DNA from: Clostridium sp.
GTDB taxonomy: Bacteria > Bacillota > Clostridia > Clostridiales > Clostridiaceae
DNA: 64,000 nt
Direction: 5' to 3'
NCBI RefSeq assembly: GCF_017888565.1
Contig: NZ_JAGHFX010000057.1
Coordinates: 48,656-112,655, forward strand
Shown: one piece after another, positions 1 to 10,153 of the stretch
How the letters are laid out: each line of letters starts with the position of its first letter
How positions within the stretch are numbered: position 1 is the first letter of the stretch
Program-made: the position numbers and the translations under genes
The notes under the pieces: model-generated
What the model saw: only the letters and a program-made list of their open reading frames with translations
What the model was told of the DNA's origin: nothing
Databases searched by the model: none

Positions 1-661
1 CTTTAAAAATCTTAGAGATATAAACAGGACTTAAATACATATTTTTTGATAATGTATACAAAGAAATGTCTTCTGTATAATTTTCAGTTAAGTACTTTGT
101 TATGCTTTCGACTAATGCTTTCTTTTCACGAGATTTAAATGAAAATTCTCTGGAGTCAATAATAGTATCTTCATCATTTATTTCTCTATATAACAAAATA
201 AGCAATTTCATAACTAAAGATTTAAGCATAAATGGAGAAGTTTGATTATAGCTTTTTTGTTCTTCAACAATTTCTAAGCAACTCTTCAATATTGCATCTT
301 TATATTTAGTAAAAGTGAGAACGTTTTTATCACCTGTATCAATATAGTCTTTTTTTATATTACTAAATAAGTTTAAATTAGTTAACCCAATATGCAATTC
401 TCTACAATTAGTATTGGAATCGAATAGCTCCTTATGATATATTCCAGGATTAGAAATAAGCACTTGTCCCTTTTTTAGTGTATATTTTTCACCTTCAATT
501 AAATAATCTACAGAACCAGAAGTAATAAAAGAAAGTTCAATAAAATCTTCATGGCAGTGATAATTAGTTTCTGGAACTGGTATTTCTGGTGAACACCATC
601 CATCAATTACAAAAAGTATTTGAGGATTATAACAATCTATATTTGCATGTACTCTATTCAT
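1..661 (-). CDS. AraC-family transcriptional regulator, partial at window edge
   Basis: Reading the minus strand from the ATG at 661 gives 220 codons without a stop, running off the left edge. The N-terminal half looks like an AraC-type cupin ligand domain (HCHEDFIELSF, then VDYLIEGEKYTLKKGQVLI and NPGIYH). The last ~40 residues start an AraC helix-turn-helix (YLTENYTEDISLYTLSKNMY, then LSPVYISKIFK). The second half of the HTH lies outside the window. GGAG sits about 8 nt before the ATG. It is divergent from the ABC exporter at 872, so it may control that operon, a sugar gene to the left, or itself. The domain assignment comes from motif recognition; the ligand is unknown. Confidence 0.85.
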   Translation of the reverse strand, partial: MNRVHANIDCYNPQILFVIDGWCSPEIPVPETNYHCHEDFIELSFITSGSVDYLIEGEKYTLKKGQVLISNPGIYHKELFDSNTNCRELHIGLTNLNLFSNIKKDYIDTGDKNVLTFTKYKDAILKSCLEIVEEQKSYNQTSPFMLKSLVMKLLILLYREINDEDTIIDSREFSFKSREKKALVESITKYLTENYTEDISLYTLSKNMYLSPVYISKIFK

Positions 662-763
662 TTTAACATCTCCAAAAATAATTACTTCAATTAGTATAAT
701 AATATACATTTAAAGTTTAATATAATACATTTTTATTTTCAATAACTTAGCTATAATCTTACT

Positions 764-874
764 TAGAAATAAATAATATAAGGAGAACTTGGTTATGGAT
801 ATTTTTAAGAGGGTATTTAATTATTAAAAAAGGAAAATTTACGAATAAATAATATAAGGAGAGGCTTGATTATG
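764..874 (+). repeat. Diverged duplication of an ABC exporter translation-start region, with 10-codon ORF
   Basis: Two blocks, about 764-809 and 842-887, share the pattern AATAAATAATATAAGGAGA, then a short spacer, then TTATGGA. The first drives a 10-codon ORF (795-827, MDIFKRVFNY). Its peptide resembles the real start of the exporter (MDSLKWIFSY). This looks like a tandem duplication of the leader, ribosome site and first codons. It could be a scar or a working leader peptide. No terminator hairpin is visible between the two copies. Confidence 0.6.
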
Positions 875-2614
875 GACAGTTTAAAATGGATATTTAGTTA
901 TTTAAAAAAGTACAAATTAAAATATTTATTTGCACTATTATTAGTACTATTCACATCAGCAATTAATATGGTTAATCCATTTATATCAGGAAGAATAGTA
1001 GATAAGGTATTAGGAGCAAAGCAAACAAATTTATTAATACCGCTTATATTAATTATGATTGCAATTGTTGTGTTTAAAGGATTTATAACTTATGCATATC
1101 AAATGATATTAGAGAAGATTTCACAAGATATTTTGTTTGAAATAAGAACGGACTTATACGATAAACTTTTAGAATTAGATGTTAATTTCTATAGTAAAGT
1201 TAAAACTGGAGATCTAATGGCAAGAATGACAGGGGATACTGATGCCATAAGACACTTTGTTGCATGGGTAGTTTATAATATTATTGCTTCTATAACAACT
1301 TTTGCATTTGCAATAATATCAATGATGTATGTAAATGCTACTCTAACAATATTTATGCTTTTGATATCACCTTTAATTGGATTCTTTACTTTTAAAATGA
1401 GCAAAGAAATTTCACCTACATTTCACAATATAAGAGAAGCATATTCAAGATTAAATTCTGTTGTTCAAGAAAACATAAGTGGGAATAGAGTTGTTAGAGC
1501 TTTTGGAAGAGAAAATTTTGAAATAGATAAGTTTAATGTAGAGAATAAAAATTATAAAGATAGAAATTTAGATACGATTAAGGTTACAAGAAAATATATT
1601 CCTAAGCTAGAGTTTTTATCAAACAGTTTATCTGTCGTAATGATATTAGTTGGAGGAATATTAGTTGTTACAAATGAAATAACTCTTGGAGAGTTAGTTA
1701 TCTTTAATAGCTTATTATGGGCATTAAATAATCCAATGAGAATGTGTGGATATTTAATAAATGATACTCAAAGATTTATAGCGTCATCAGCAAAGATAAT
1801 GGAGTTACTAAGAACAGAAAGTAATATAAAAAATAATGAAGAAACAATTAATCTTAATAAATTTAAAGGTGATATAAGCTTTAAAAATGTAAGCCTAGAT
1901 TTAGATGGAAGAAGAGTTATAAACAATGTTTCATTTGAAGTTAAAGCAGGACAAACAATAGGGCTAGTTGGACATACGGGTTCAGGAAAATCTTTAATAA
2001 TAAATTTATTATCTAGATTTCATGATACAACTGAAGGGGAGATTTTTATAGATGGAATTAATATAAAGGATATAGATTTAGATATATTAAGAGGAAATAT
2101 AGCAACTGCTATGCAAGATATATTCTTATTTTCAGATACAGTTAAAGATAATATAGCTTTTAGTAATCCACGGGCAAGTTTTACAGAAGTAAAAGGTATA
2201 GCTAAAAAAGCTCAAGCTCATGATTTTATAAAGAGATTAGATGAGGGATATGAAACAATTATAGGGGAAAGAGGAGTAGGACTTTCTGGAGGTCAAAAGC
2301 AAAGGGTATCTTTAGCAAGGGCAATGATGAAAAATGCATCAATATTTGTATTAGATGATGTTACATCTGCTGTTGATATGGAAACAGAAAAGAAAATACA
2401 ACATGAACTTAAAAATATGGAAGAAAAAAAGACAACATTTATAATTGCTCATAGAATATCCTCATTAAAGCAAGCTAATTTAATATTAGTTTTAGATAAT
2501 GGAGAAATAGTTGAAAGAGGAACTCATAATGAGCTTGTAAAGAAAGATGGATACTATTCAAATATATTTTATACTCAATATGGCAATTTGAATTTAGAAG
2601 TGGAGGGAGTATAA
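872..2614 (+). CDS. ABC exporter half-transporter, degenerate-site subunit
   Basis: A type IV (ABCB-like) exporter half: about 300 residues of six transmembrane helices followed by an ATPase domain. Walker A GHTGSGKS is near residue 366, canonical signature LSGGQ near 470, Walker B FVLDDVTS near 492, and H-loop IIAHR near 524. The residue after the Walker B aspartate is Asp (LDD) instead of the catalytic Glu. That is the usual mark of the degenerate nucleotide site in heterodimeric exporters such as BmrCD, LmrCD or TM287/288. A TTG at 866 is also in frame, but AAGGAGAGG at 856-864 is placed correctly for ATG 872. The partner gene starts directly after the stop codon. The substrate cannot be read from sequence; drug or lipid export is the family norm. 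Confidence 0.93.
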   Translation: MDSLKWIFSYLKKYKLKYLFALLLVLFTSAINMVNPFISGRIVDKVLGAKQTNLLIPLILIMIAIVVFKGFITYAYQMILEKISQDILFEIRTDLYDKLLELDVNFYSKVKTGDLMARMTGDTDAIRHFVAWVVYNIIASITTFAFAIISMMYVNATLTIFMLLISPLIGFFTFKMSKEISPTFHNIREAYSRLNSVVQENISGNRVVRAFGRENFEIDKFNVENKNYKDRNLDTIKVTRKYIPKLEFLSNSLSVVMILVGGILVVTNEITLGELVIFNSLLWALNNPMRMCGYLINDTQRFIASSAKIMELLRTESNIKNNEETINLNKFKGDISFKNVSLDLDGRRVINNVSFEVKAGQTIGLVGHTGSGKSLIINLLSRFHDTTEGEIFIDGINIKDIDLDILRGNIATAMQDIFLFSDTVKDNIAFSNPRASFTEVKGIAKKAQAHDFIKRLDEGYETIIGERGVGLSGGQKQRVSLARAMMKNASIFVLDDVTSAVDMETEKKIQHELKNMEEKKTTFIIAHRISSLKQANLILVLDNGEIVERGTHNELVKKDGYYSNIFYTQYGNLNLEVEGV

Positions 2615-4384
2615 ATGGCAAGAAATAAATATAATGTCGATGAAGAATTAGAAGTTGGCTTTAATTTAGAGTACTTGAAAAGATTATTAAAATATATGAA
2701 GCCTTATAAAACTAAAATTTTCACTTCAATATTATTAATGTTATTATCAAGCTCAATTTCATTAATTGGACCAGTAATAGCAAAGACTGCATTAGATGTA
2801 TATATTCCAAATAAAAATATTGGTGGACTTGTAGTATTGTCTATTTTATATGTGATAATATTTATATCCATAGCAGTAATTATGCGACATAGAATGTACA
2901 CAATGGGAGAAGTGGGACAAGATATTCTAGTGGATATTAGACATGACTTATTTAGAAATCTTCAATATGTGCCATTTAACTATTATGATTCTAGACCTCA
3001 TGGAAAGATATTAGTAAGAGTTGTAAACTATATAAATTCTTTAAGCGATATTTTATCTAATGGATTTGTTAATTTAATTGCAGATATGGTTACTTTAGTT
3101 ATGACTATAATATTTATGTCATTTTTAAGTATAAAATTAACATTAGTAACTCTTATTTGCATTCCAATATTATTAGTCATTATGTTATCTATTAAAAATG
3201 CACAAAGAAGGGCTCATCAAAGAGTAAGTGCAAAGCAATCAAATTTAAATGCTTATATACATGAAAGCATAAATGGAATAATGGTAACACAGTCATTTTC
3301 TAGAAAAAAAGAAAATATGGAAATATATAAAGATCTTTGCAATGAATGTAGTGATTCATGGATGAAGGCTGTAAGGTTAAACTTTCTTGTTTGGCCTAGT
3401 ATAGAAACTGTATCAGTTACATCAATTTCACTTATTTATATATTTGGAATTTTAGTATTTGTAGATGGTGTTTCTCTTGGACTTTTAACAGCCTTTATAT
3501 CTTATGTATGGATATTCTGGGCACCAATAACTAACATAGGTAATTTCTATAATACATTGATAAATGCAATGGCATATTTAGAAAGAATATTTGAAGCAAT
3601 GGACGAAGAACCTGAATTCGATAAGGAAGATGCAATATCATTACAAAATATTAATGGTGATGTAAACTTTGAAAATGTATATTTTGAATATGAAGAAAAT
3701 AGTCCTATTTTAGAAAATATAAATATGAAGGTAAATTCAGGAGAAAAAATTGCTTTAGTTGGACCAACTGGAGCAGGAAAGACAACTATAGTAAATCTTT
3801 TATCAAGATTTTATAGGATAAAATCAGGTAATATTCTTATAGATGGGGTAGATATAAATGAGGTTACGTTAAAATCCCTTAGAAAAGAAATAGGAGTTAT
3901 GCTACAAGATCCATTTGTTTTCTCAGGAACTATAATGGAAAACATAAGATACGGAAGGTTAGATGCCACAGATGAAGAAGTTATGAATGCAGCTAAAATA
4001 GTTAAAGCTGATGATTTTATAAAAGATTTTAAGGACGGGTATAACACATATTTAAATGAACAAGGAAATGGACTTTCAGTTGGACAAAAGCAACTTATAT
4101 CATTTGCGAGAGTGTTATTATCTGATCCTAAGATACTAATTTTAGATGAGGCTACATCAAGTATAGATACAGAAACAGAAGCATTATTACAAGAGGGAAT
4201 AGAAGAACTACTTAAGGGAAGAACATCTTTTGTTATAGCTCATAGATTATCAACAATAGTTAATTCAGATAAGATAATGTATATAGGAGAAAAACAAATA
4301 TTAGAAGAGGGAACTCACGATTCATTAATAAAACAAAAAGGATTGTACTATAATTTATATAAATCACAGTACCTTGATATATAA
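2615..4384 (+). CDS. ABC exporter half-transporter, partner subunit
   Basis: Second half of the heterodimeric exporter, 589 residues: six transmembrane helices followed by an ATPase domain with GPTGAGKT (about residue 382), a variant signature LSVGQ (about 486) and a full Walker B ILDEATS (about 508). In heterodimers the Walker motifs of one subunit pair with the signature of the other. The LSVGQ here would therefore face the LDD site of the upstream protein, giving one degenerate and one catalytic site. The ATG abuts the upstream TAA and has GGAGGGAG before it, so the two genes are co-translated. An imperfect terminator-like hairpin follows at 4400. Confidence 0.93.
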   Translation: MARNKYNVDEELEVGFNLEYLKRLLKYMKPYKTKIFTSILLMLLSSSISLIGPVIAKTALDVYIPNKNIGGLVVLSILYVIIFISIAVIMRHRMYTMGEVGQDILVDIRHDLFRNLQYVPFNYYDSRPHGKILVRVVNYINSLSDILSNGFVNLIADMVTLVMTIIFMSFLSIKLTLVTLICIPILLVIMLSIKNAQRRAHQRVSAKQSNLNAYIHESINGIMVTQSFSRKKENMEIYKDLCNECSDSWMKAVRLNFLVWPSIETVSVTSISLIYIFGILVFVDGVSLGLLTAFISYVWIFWAPITNIGNFYNTLINAMAYLERIFEAMDEEPEFDKEDAISLQNINGDVNFENVYFEYEENSPILENINMKVNSGEKIALVGPTGAGKTTIVNLLSRFYRIKSGNILIDGVDINEVTLKSLRKEIGVMLQDPFVFSGTIMENIRYGRLDATDEEVMNAAKIVKADDFIKDFKDGYNTYLNEQGNGLSVGQKQLISFARVLLSDPKILILDEATSSIDTETEALLQEGIEELLKGRTSFVIAHRLSTIVNSDKIMYIGEKQILEEGTHDSLIKQKGLYYNLYKSQYLDI

Positions 4385-4399
4385 TTTTTAATTTGTTTA

Positions 4400-4426
4400 G
4401 GCCCCAGGAGCATTGCACCTGGAGCC
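4400..4426. terminator. Bidirectional hairpin between convergent genes (member of a repeated hairpin family)
   Basis: GGCCCCAGG and CCTGGAGCC form a 9-bp stem with one mismatch around a 9-base loop, between the exporter and the convergent GH125 gene. The T-run is weak on both sides. The sequence matches the hairpin at 20425 at 21 of 27 aligned positions. Confidence 0.6.
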
Positions 4427-4439
4427 TTTAAAATATAAA

Positions 4440-5729
4440 TTACTTAATGAACTTTTTATATATAAAATCCGCAAATAATGAGTTTGACCAAGCAAACCAT
4501 TCTCTTGTAAATTCTTTAGGGTTGTTGCAGTTAAAACCTTCATGCATATAGTTAGTATCTCCATCGCAATTAATTAAAGTTTCCAATAAGTCATTTATTT
4601 CTAATTCGTTATTAGATGTTAATCCTTGCATTGAAAGTGAAATATGCCATATATATTGATCAGGAGTATGAGGACTACCTATTCCACAAGCGGATGTACC
4701 TTCATAATAGTAAGGGTTATTTTTGCTTAAAATAAATTTACGAGTATTTTGATAAACCTCATCATCTATTGGTCTATATTCTAAATATGGTATAGATAAA
4801 AGGCTAGGTACATTAGCATCATCCATCAAATTATAGTTACCAAGTCCATCCGTTTCATAGGCATAAATTTTACCGAAACATTCATGTTCAACTATACCGA
4901 ATTTTTCGATCCCTTCCTCTATTTGTGTTCTTAGAGATTTAGCTTTAAGACTTAAAGAATAATCATTAAATATTGATTCAGAAATCTCTTCTATATATTT
5001 TAAAGCAATGCTAGCAAACATATTAGATGGTATTAAATAGCCATATTTACATGCATCATCACTAGCTCTAAAACCTGACCATGTCATTCCTGTGAAAGTA
5101 ACTGGATTTCCTAATCCATTGTTAGTTAAAGTATCACTTTCTGGGCAGTTCAATCTTTGAAATGAATAATCAGATTTTTCAAAGTGATATTGTTCAATTT
5201 CCCATAAATTTATGATTGAATAAAAAACCTCTTTAATAGTATCGTTAAAAAAGCTTGTATCATTTGAGGTTTTCCAGTACTTGTAAATTAATCTTACGGG
5301 AAAACAAAGAGAATCAATTTCATATTTTCGTTCCCATACCCAAGGGCTGTCTTTAGTTATATCATTGTCCCACTTTTGACCATTAGGTTCTTTATTAAAA
5401 GCATTAGCATAAGGATCAATCATAATACATTTAACTTGTCTATTAATTAATCCAGTAAATAAATCTTTCAATATAGGATATTCATTAACAAACGGTAAGT
5501 AGTGCTCTACTTGAGAAGTTGAATCCCTAAGCCACATTGCAGGAATATCTCCTGTTATTATAAAAGTGTCATTTTCTTCATAAAGCATAGTTGTATCAAT
5601 AGTATTTATAAAACAATTGAAAAATAGTTTTTTGAGTTTCTCATCTTTAATTGATTTTGAAAGGTTTGTTCCTATTTCTTTTAATGTATCTTTAAAAATA
5701 ATTAGCTTTTCATTATTAATATTCTTCAT
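4440..5729 (-). CDS. GH125 exo-alpha-1,6-mannosidase
   Basis: A 429-residue cytosolic protein with no signal peptide and GH125 hallmarks: [54 protein letters not shown] segments and [10 protein letters not shown]. Family knowledge (CpGH125 of C. perfringens, SpGH125 of S. pneumoniae) says these enzymes remove non-reducing alpha-1,6-mannose from N-glycans. The Asp of RASDD (about residues 224-225) and the Glu of FTREW (residue 400) fit the family's catalytic pair. AGGAGG lies 7 nt upstream of the ATG. It shares a locus with a GH38 mannosidase and a GH20 hexosaminidase, matching the pneumococcal N-glycan locus content. The DUF624 gene lies upstream on the same strand. Confidence 0.93.
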   Translation of the reverse strand: MKNINNEKLIIFKDTLKEIGTNLSKSIKDEKLKKLFFNCFINTIDTTMLYEENDTFIITGDIPAMWLRDSTSQVEHYLPFVNEYPILKDLFTGLINRQVKCIMIDPYANAFNKEPNGQKWDNDITKDSPWVWERKYEIDSLCFPVRLIYKYWKTSNDTSFFNDTIKEVFYSIINLWEIEQYHFEKSDYSFQRLNCPESDTLTNNGLGNPVTFTGMTWSGFRASDDACKYGYLIPSNMFASIALKYIEEISESIFNDYSLSLKAKSLRTQIEEGIEKFGIVEHECFGKIYAYETDGLGNYNLMDDANVPSLLSIPYLEYRPIDDEVYQNTRKFILSKNNPYYYEGTSACGIGSPHTPDQYIWHISLSMQGLTSNNELEINDLLETLINCDGDTNYMHEGFNCNNPKEFTREWFAWSNSLFADFIYKKFIK

Positions 5730-5750
5730 GAATTTTCCTCCTATAATATA

Positions 5751-5829
5751 ACTTGTAATATTAAGATTGTAATATTAAGCTTACAAGATATAATTTGCAA
5801 TATGAAGTTTGTAATATACAACTTGTATT
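5751..5829. repeat. Four 13-bp iterated repeats upstream of GH125
   Basis: TTGTAATATTAAG occurs exactly at 5753-5765 and 5767-5779, then as variants TTGCAATATGAAG (5795-5807) and TTGTAATATACAA (5809-5821). They begin about 24 bp upstream of the GH125 start. Iterated sites of this kind can be operators or slippage products. The rest of the 5730-6011 gap is AT-rich with nothing else recognised. Confidence 0.6.
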
Positions 5830-6011
5830 TTCTTTAGAATTTAATATTTTAGATTGTTTAAACTTTACATTCACATTGTATATGTTTTCATTTTTAAATA
5901 AAATATCAATGAGCATACTTTCTAGAAAAAGTTATATATTTTTAGAGTTTATACATTAAATTTATTATATAAATGTAATCTAGAATACTAATAAAATACC
6001 AATAATCTAAA

Positions 6012-6701
6012 TTAAGAAACATTTTGTTTTTTTGATAGACTTTCGAGTTCTTGCAATAATGAGTTATTTATAAATAGTAAAGAAAAAGATAGTAGACTAG
6101 AAATAAATAATATTATTGTTCCTGGAGTTAGTTCAAATAAAATAAGTGAAAAAATAAATAATAACAAATTTGTTATAGTTAGTATTGGTCTTGTAAAGCA
6201 TAAAATAAAAGCTGTTCTTAATATATTAATATTTTTCATTTTAAATCTACTGATAAGTATAAAAATAAAAGGTGTAACAGCAGCTAAGATAATAGCAATT
6301 GCAGAAAATAAACAAACTAAAACAATATTATACTTTAGTAATGAGAAAAATCGTATATTAAAGTAAATTATAATTATTAGTGATAGTTCAAAGAACCAGA
6401 TTAGAAGTGATTGTTTAAAATTAAGTTTAATTCCATTTATAAAATCTTTTATAATATTTAAATCTTTATTTACAACTATTTTATTCATGCAATAAAGTAA
6501 TGCTGTAAATGCTGGCATGGTTGGAAGTAAACAAACTAAAAATAAAGGAAAGTATCTAAAAATATTACTGATACCTATAAATATGAAGAATAATATTAAA
6601 GGAATATTAAATAGCATAAAAAATAAGTTCAATAAGAAAAACCAGAAAACATAGTTAAATGAATCAAAGATTTTTTCAAAATTAAAGAAATTACCAAACA
6701 C
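6012..6701 (-). CDS. DUF624 (YesL-like) membrane protein
   Basis: A 229-residue, highly hydrophobic protein with about five or six membrane segments. It matches the YesL/DUF624 type: the N-terminus MFGNFFNFEKIFDSFNYVFW, and a loop PTMPAFTALLYCMNKIV. Family members are usually encoded beside LplB/LplC-type sugar transporters and YesMN-like regulators, as here, but their function is not settled. The start is GTG with GGAGGG about 7 nt upstream. It is divergent from the sensor kinase at 6900, with a ~200-bp shared promoter region, and probably co-transcribed with GH125 downstream. Confidence 0.8.
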   Translation of the reverse strand: MFGNFFNFEKIFDSFNYVFWFFLLNLFFMLFNIPLILFFIFIGISNIFRYFPLFLVCLLPTMPAFTALLYCMNKIVVNKDLNIIKDFINGIKLNFKQSLLIWFFELSLIIIIYFNIRFFSLLKYNIVLVCLFSAIAIILAAVTPFIFILISRFKMKNINILRTAFILCFTRPILTITNLLLFIFSLILFELTPGTIILFISSLLSFSLLFINNSLLQELESLSKKQNVS

Positions 6702-6899
6702 ACAAATCCCTCCGTAAATGTTTACTTGTAATAAGTAGTATAGTTTAATGAATTCATAAATTCAATTTTTTATGTACAAATTATATTTTTATCTAGAAAA
6801 AGTACAATAAAAATATAAATCAGCACTTATGAAAAGCTTTAAATAAGAAAATTATTATGATTAAATGTATATATAGGATGCTCTGAAGGGATAGATGAT

Positions 6900-8630
6900 A
6901 TGGAAATAAGAAAGTCAACAGTATATAAAAGGTTATTTGCAGCTAATATATTAGTTACTATTTTTTTAATAGCAACATTGGATTTTTATTTTGTAAAAAA
7001 GTTTTTAGATAACAATAGAGATGCTAAATCCTATATAAATGAAAAAGTTGTTTACGATGTTAATGATGAAATAAATAAGATAAATAATTCAAGTGATTTA
7101 ATTGTAAGAAATATGTATAGTGATTTGAGTGTTGTTGAAGATATACTTAGATTTATGAATACAGATACAATTTCTTATTTAAAAAATAAGTTGGACAGGT
7201 TATCTGAAAGCTCTAGTTATTACTACAATGGTACTGAAAGGTTTGTAAGATCTTCGTTTAATTTAAATTATAATTTAGAGGAAATCGCATTTATAAGTTA
7301 CAGTAGAATGGAGAAGAGTTCTTTTAATAGAAAAAATCAAATAAAAATAACAAGTATTAATAAGGAAGATATACCAATAGAAGAAGGATTTAATAATATT
7401 TTTGGGGATAAAAATACATTAAAATTTATAAGAGAAGTAAGAGATCCAGTTAACTTAAAGAGCGAAGGTATAATAATTCTTACATATAATTTAAATCATA
7501 TAAAAGAGATAGTAAAAAAATATGAAAATGAACATCAAGTTATGGTGTTTGATAATAATGGATATATTATTTATAACTCTGATGGAGACTATAATTATGA
7601 AAAATATGAATATTACGATGAAATAGTAAAAAGTGATGGAGAGGTAAAATTAGATAAAAGCTATTATATAAATAAGAGTGTGAATTCGTCAGCAATAATG
7701 TCTGTATCCAAAATGGTAAAGCGTGATGTTAATAAAATTTCAATAGGATTAATTAATTCTTTAGTTTTTGTTGATAGTTTAGTTTTAATAATCTCTCTAT
7801 CCATCTTATACATTAAATTAAAATTCTTAAGTGATAGAACAGATAATATATTAGTTGCTATGGAAGAAGTAAAGAGTGGTAATTTAGATATAGAAATACC
7901 AATAACATCAGATAATGATGAAATTAATTATATTTCAGAAAACTTTAATGAGATGTGTAAAGACCTAAATGAATATATTAAAAAAATATATTTAGCAGAA
8001 ATTGAACAAAAAAAGGCAGAAATGATAGCGTTACAAAATCAAATTAATCCACACTTTTTATATAATACTTTAGAGTCAATAAGAATGAAAGCTATTTGCA
8101 ATGGAGATAAAGAAGTTGGAAAAATGTTATATACACTTTCTTTCTTATTTAGAAAGCAAGTAAAGGATAGTAATATCATAACATTAAAGGATGAATTAGA
8201 TTATTGCAGTAAATACATAGAAATATTTAAATTTAGATACTATGACAATTTTAATTTTGAAATAAATTGTCCAAATGATCTTGAAAAATATAAAATTATA
8301 AAATTTTCGATACAGCCATTAATAGAAAATTATTTTATACATGGGATTAGATTTGAAGATTATGATAATAAATTAAAGATAGATGTAACTAAAGAAGAAA
8401 ATGATATTTTTATAAAAATCATAGATAATGGTAGAGGAATTTCTGATGAAAAATTAGGGGAAATAAATGATAAATTATTAAGTAGCAAACAAGATGGTAA
8501 TTCGATAGGTATAGCAAATGTGAATAAGAGAATTATTAATGAATATGGGGAAGGGTATGGAGTAAAAATATTAAAAAAGGATGATAAAGGAATAACTATA
8601 ATAGTTAAAATATTATGTAAAGAGGTATGA
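6900..8630 (+). CDS. YesM-like sensor histidine kinase
   Basis: A 576-residue membrane sensor: TM helix at about 12-32, a ~250-residue extracellular sensing region, a second TM at about 280-303, a HAMP linker (MEEVKSGNLDIEIP), then a His_kinase domain with the phospho-acceptor segment LQNQINPHFLYNTLESIR. The C-terminal ATPase domain carries QPLIENYFIHG, DNGRGIS and IGIANVNKRI. In this family the kinase senses extracellular sugar and signals to an AraC-type response regulator. That regulator is the next gene, overlapping by ATGA. Position beside DUF624, permeases and mannosidases suggests it senses a mannose-containing glycan; this is inference. Confidence 0.92.
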   Translation: MEIRKSTVYKRLFAANILVTIFLIATLDFYFVKKFLDNNRDAKSYINEKVVYDVNDEINKINNSSDLIVRNMYSDLSVVEDILRFMNTDTISYLKNKLDRLSESSSYYYNGTERFVRSSFNLNYNLEEIAFISYSRMEKSSFNRKNQIKITSINKEDIPIEEGFNNIFGDKNTLKFIREVRDPVNLKSEGIIILTYNLNHIKEIVKKYENEHQVMVFDNNGYIIYNSDGDYNYEKYEYYDEIVKSDGEVKLDKSYYINKSVNSSAIMSVSKMVKRDVNKISIGLINSLVFVDSLVLIISLSILYIKLKFLSDRTDNILVAMEEVKSGNLDIEIPITSDNDEINYISENFNEMCKDLNEYIKKIYLAEIEQKKAEMIALQNQINPHFLYNTLESIRMKAICNGDKEVGKMLYTLSFLFRKQVKDSNIITLKDELDYCSKYIEIFKFRYYDNFNFEINCPNDLEKYKIIKFSIQPLIENYFIHGIRFEDYDNKLKIDVTKEENDIFIKIIDNGRGISDEKLGEINDKLLSSKQDGNSIGIANVNKRIINEYGEGYGVKILKKDDKGITIIVKILCKEV

Positions 8631-8632
8631 TT

Positions 8633-10153
8633 ATGTATGATGTTATGTTAGTTGATGACGAAAAATTAATAACACAAGGGCTAATGAATATTATTGATTG
8701 GGAAAACCTCGGGTTAAAGGTAAGAGAAATAGCACATAATGGAGAAGAAGCCTTAAATAAATTTAAGGAAAAAGCAGTAGATATTATTGTAACAGATATT
8801 AGCATGCCTAAATTAACAGGATTAGAACTAATTAGTGAAATAAGAAAAATAAATTCAAAAACAAGATTTACAATCCTTACTGGATATGATGAATTTGCTT
8901 ATGCAAAAGAGGCAATAAAATACGGTGTTGAAAGTTATATATTAAAGCCAATAAATGAAGAAGAACTTGAAGAGGTTATGGCGAGTATTGTTAGAAGTTT
9001 AGATTATAAGAAGAAAGAGAAAAATATACTTTTAGATAAGAACAGAAAATTAATTCAATACCTAGAAGAAATGTTAGATGAGAATTTTATCTATGATATG
9101 AAGGATTCAATATCAATAGATATATATAATAAAATATATACTGTAGCTAATATAAAATTTATGAGAAAAGAAGATGAGGAAGAGCGGGTAGATATAGAAG
9201 ATATAATAGAAGAATATACAAATAATAAGTATGAGATTCTTTACAAATATGATGATCAAGCTATATTAATAAATTCTTGGGATAAAAATACATCTAGAAA
9301 CGAAATTATTAATTATTATGAAGACATTAAGGAAAGCGTTATTAAAGAAACTAAGAAGGAAATATTTATTGCTGTGGGAGATACTGTTTCTAATATAAGT
9401 AATATAAGAAAAAGCTATAAAGGCGCCAATGAACTTAAAAAATATATATTAACAGAAGGCACCAATAAATGTATATATAAAGAGAATATTAGAGATATAA
9501 AAGAAAAGAATATGAACTTTAAAGAAGAAATAGATTATATAAACAAGTTAATTATAGAAAAAAATAATAAGGGCTTAGAAGAGTATATATCAGAAATAAT
9601 AGAGAATAGAGAATTAACGCCTAAAAATATTTATGATTTTTCAATAAAGGTTATAGTATTAATAGATGATATATCAAGTGAATTTAAGCTAGAAAAAAAG
9701 TATGGAAGAGATAGTTTAAGTAATACTATTATAGAATTATGTAATGAAAATACTAGAAAAAGTGTTAAGGCATTCATAATTAGAGAAATAGAGGAACTTA
9801 TAGATGCTATGTATAAAAATACAATAAAATATAGTCCTGTAGTTCAGCAAATAGTAAATATAGTGAATGATAGATATTATGAAGAGTTAAGCTTAAAAAC
9901 TTTAGCGTATCAATATAATATAAATAGTTCATATTTGGGGCAAATCTTTTCAAAGGAAACAGGAAGTTCATTTTCAGAATACTTAAATAAGACAAAAAAT
10001 ATGAAGGCAAAGGAACTAATACTTAATACAAATATGAAAATAAATGATATTGCTAAGGCAGTTGGTTATATTGATACGAGTTATTTCTATAGAAAGTTTA
10101 AAAAATATTATGGAGTGTGTCCATCAACATTAAGAGAAATGAAAAACTATTAA
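8633..10153 (+). CDS. YesN-like response regulator (REC + AraC HTH)
   Basis: The receiver domain at about 1-120 has DDE near the N-terminus, phospho-acceptor Asp in DIIVTDISMPKLTG and Lys in YILKP. A long middle region follows, then a C-terminal AraC helix-turn-helix pair (LSLKTLAYQYNINSSYLGQI; INDIAKAVGYIDTSYFYRKF). It would activate the permease/glycosidase operon downstream. An ATG at 8627 overlaps the kinase stop, but GAGG at 8622-8625 is spaced correctly for ATG 8633. Co-transcribed with the kinase and followed by a strong terminator at 10236. Confidence 0.92.
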   Translation: MYDVMLVDDEKLITQGLMNIIDWENLGLKVREIAHNGEEALNKFKEKAVDIIVTDISMPKLTGLELISEIRKINSKTRFTILTGYDEFAYAKEAIKYGVESYILKPINEEELEEVMASIVRSLDYKKKEKNILLDKNRKLIQYLEEMLDENFIYDMKDSISIDIYNKIYTVANIKFMRKEDEEERVDIEDIIEEYTNNKYEILYKYDDQAILINSWDKNTSRNEIINYYEDIKESVIKETKKEIFIAVGDTVSNISNIRKSYKGANELKKYILTEGTNKCIYKENIRDIKEKNMNFKEEIDYINKLIIEKNNKGLEEYISEIIENRELTPKNIYDFSIKVIVLIDDISSEFKLEKKYGRDSLSNTIIELCNENTRKSVKAFIIREIEELIDAMYKNTIKYSPVVQQIVNIVNDRYYEELSLKTLAYQYNINSSYLGQIFSKETGSSFSEYLNKTKNMKAKELILNTNMKINDIAKAVGYIDTSYFYRKFKKYYGVCPSTLREMKNY

